From contig CAMWVK010000149.1 in the NCBI GenBank assembly GCA_947177675.1, positions 1-5,233 on the forward strand: a DNA stretch of 5,233 nucleotides, read 5' to 3'. Position numbers and translations under genes: made by a program. This document shows, in pieces, positions 5,183-5,233 of the stretch. How positions within the stretch are numbered: position 1 is the first letter of the stretch; each line of letters starts with the position of its first letter. Below the pieces are notes generated by a model. The model worked only from the letters and a program-made list of their open reading frames with translations, did no database searches and was not told the DNA's origin. This DNA is from an uncultured Mucispirillum sp. Lineage in GTDB: Bacteria > Chrysiogenota > Deferribacteres > Deferribacterales > Mucispirillaceae.

Positions 5183-5233
5183 AATGAAAATCAAGCCTTA
5201 ATTCGTAAAATATATTGTATTTTTATATATACA

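Overview
The window is very AT-rich (GC about 30% by eye), densely coding, and uses strong Shine-Dalgarno sites. Nothing in it fixes the organism. The composition and the membrane and regulatory layout fit a low-GC bacterium; a gut Deferribacterota (Mucispirillum-like) or spirochaete is my guess, held with low confidence. There are no RNA genes, insertion sequences, CRISPR arrays or phage genes.

Left half (1-2663, minus strand): one compact metal-transport operon, read right to left. A sigma70-type promoter (2627-2655) drives three genes: a 77-aa single-span membrane protein (2354-2587), a 697-aa CtpC-like P1B-type metal-transporting ATPase with an N-terminal HMA_2-like domain (245-2338), and a second, free-standing HMA_2-like protein that starts on an ATGA overlap and runs off the left edge (1-248). 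The spacing is 15 bases, then a 4-base overlap, so the three are almost certainly co-transcribed and probably work together. The small protein resembles in layout the PacL/DUF1490 proteins that partner CtpC-type ATPases in mycobacteria. The ATPase has a complete catalytic core, but a Tyr-Ser-Cys stands where most P1B pumps have Cys-Pro-Cys. A perfect 10-bp-arm dyad (2642-2663) covers the -35 element and is a likely operator for a metal-responsive repressor.

Centre (2664-3412): a divergent gene on the plus strand, preceded by an extended -10 promoter, encodes a 211-aa membrane-anchored protein of unknown function with a presumed extracytoplasmic domain.

Right half (3413-5233, plus strand): a 199-bp gap carries a promoter with a perfect TTGACA -35. 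A 12-bp palindrome lies in its spacer, and the same sequence recurs at the stop codon of the 211-aa gene. It drives a 71-aa protein of unknown family. After an 82-bp gap comes a 416-aa acidic, cytoplasmic, beta-propeller-like protein with a TTG start. I do not recognise either gene. The last 73 bases are non-coding as far as can be seen.
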